The notes beneath the pieces were generated by a model that was not told the origin of the DNA, did no database searches, and saw only the letters and a list, made by a program, of their open reading frames with translations. From Flavobacterium fluviatile (GTDB taxonomy: Bacteria > Bacteroidota > Bacteroidia > Flavobacteriales > Flavobacteriaceae): a DNA stretch of 64,000 nt. Both the position numbers and the translations under genes were made by a program. Position 1 is the first letter of the stretch. Each line of letters starts with the position of its first letter. Below, piece by piece: positions 63,817-64,000 of the stretch. The stretch is taken from the NCBI RefSeq assembly GCF_010645065.1, contig NZ_JAADZW010000002.1, positions 484,680 to 548,679 of the forward strand, written 5' to 3'.

Positions 63817-63877
63817 AAAAATAAATTCTGAATCAAAACACAAATTAATTAGATCTTTTACTATCCTATTCCTTAAA

Positions 63878-64000
63878 TTGACACTATCCCAAAAAGTGTG
63901 TAAGTTGAAAAGTTTAGGCTTCGGTTTTTATAATCGGAGCCTTTTTTCAAATATAAGGGTAAATTGGTTTAAAACAATACCCCAGTTTTGAATAGGCATT
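63878..64000. mobile_element. Possible terminal part of an insertion sequence
   Basis: The segment TTGACACTATCCCAAAAAGT followed by GTGTAAGTTGAAAAG resembles IS256-type terminal sequences (GTGTAAAAGTAAAAAGG in IS256). It is followed by a hairpin with a T-run (63916-63947), as often found near IS ends. No transposase is in the window, so this is weak. Confidence 0.3.
63916..63947 (+). terminator. Terminator-like hairpin near the right edge
   Basis: AGGCTTCGGTT and AATCGGAGCCT pair with two G-U pairs around a short loop, followed by six T. Confidence 0.7.

Overview
The window looks like a chromosome segment of a Flavobacterium-type member of the Bacteroidota. The base composition is AT-rich. 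Promoters fit the flavobacterial pattern TTG-N18/20-TAnnTTTG, Shine-Dalgarno sites are mostly absent, and the complete core type IX secretion/gliding operon gldKLMN is present. SusC/SusD outer-membrane pairs, a FecI/FecR-type regulator pair and many lipoproteins with Cys-Asp/Glu-rich starts point the same way. No rRNA, intact tRNA, CRISPR array or phage was seen.

Layout. 1-2059 (minus): start of a sigma-54 enhancer-binding regulator, a GxxExxY gene bracketed by inverted repeats, and miaB. 2449-3243: a lone AT-rich unknown gene. 3415-12084 (plus): topA, a degenerate arginase-fold protein, then gldK-gldL-gldM-gldN closed by a strong terminator. 12162-19478: housekeeping genes in mixed orientation (DAO-type oxidoreductase, DUF983, ABC-F ATPase, App1-type phosphatase, lipid kinase, FemAB/GNAT-like transferase, DUF1761). 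19637-21076: an LRR protein and small unknowns.

21151-33867 is a regulated uptake locus: an ECF sigma factor diverges from FecR, a SusC-type transducer with an STN domain, SusD, two TlpA-type thioredoxins and an M16 zinc protease. It contains no glycoside hydrolase. A DsbD-like electron carrier, a class V aminotransferase and a NUDIX-fold regulator of the NrtR/AraR type follow.

38947-54154 is a 15-kb, seven-gene minus-strand operon: FAS1 lipoprotein, SusC, SusD, two more FAS1 lipoproteins, SusC, SusD. It also lacks carbohydrate-active enzymes. A PAS-LuxR regulator lies divergently upstream. The operon promoter has a TAnnTTTG element, but a 10-bp-spaced direct repeat sits where the -33 element should be. 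This is the best candidate here for an undescribed system.

55400-64000 is accessory: an acidic repeat protein, a small unknown, a 1624-residue exonuclease-RecQ-UvrD fusion, a long AT-rich gap with a possible tRNA remnant, and a fulvocin C-like cysteine-rich lipoprotein followed by a DUF1573 lipoprotein. The fulvocin-like gene is out of frame at an A9 tract within its signal peptide. A possible insertion-sequence end lies at the right edge.

Between genes there are several classes of palindromic repeat. One has three copies with conserved flanks and compensatory, sequence-divergent stems, as expected of a structured RNA or a small mobile element.
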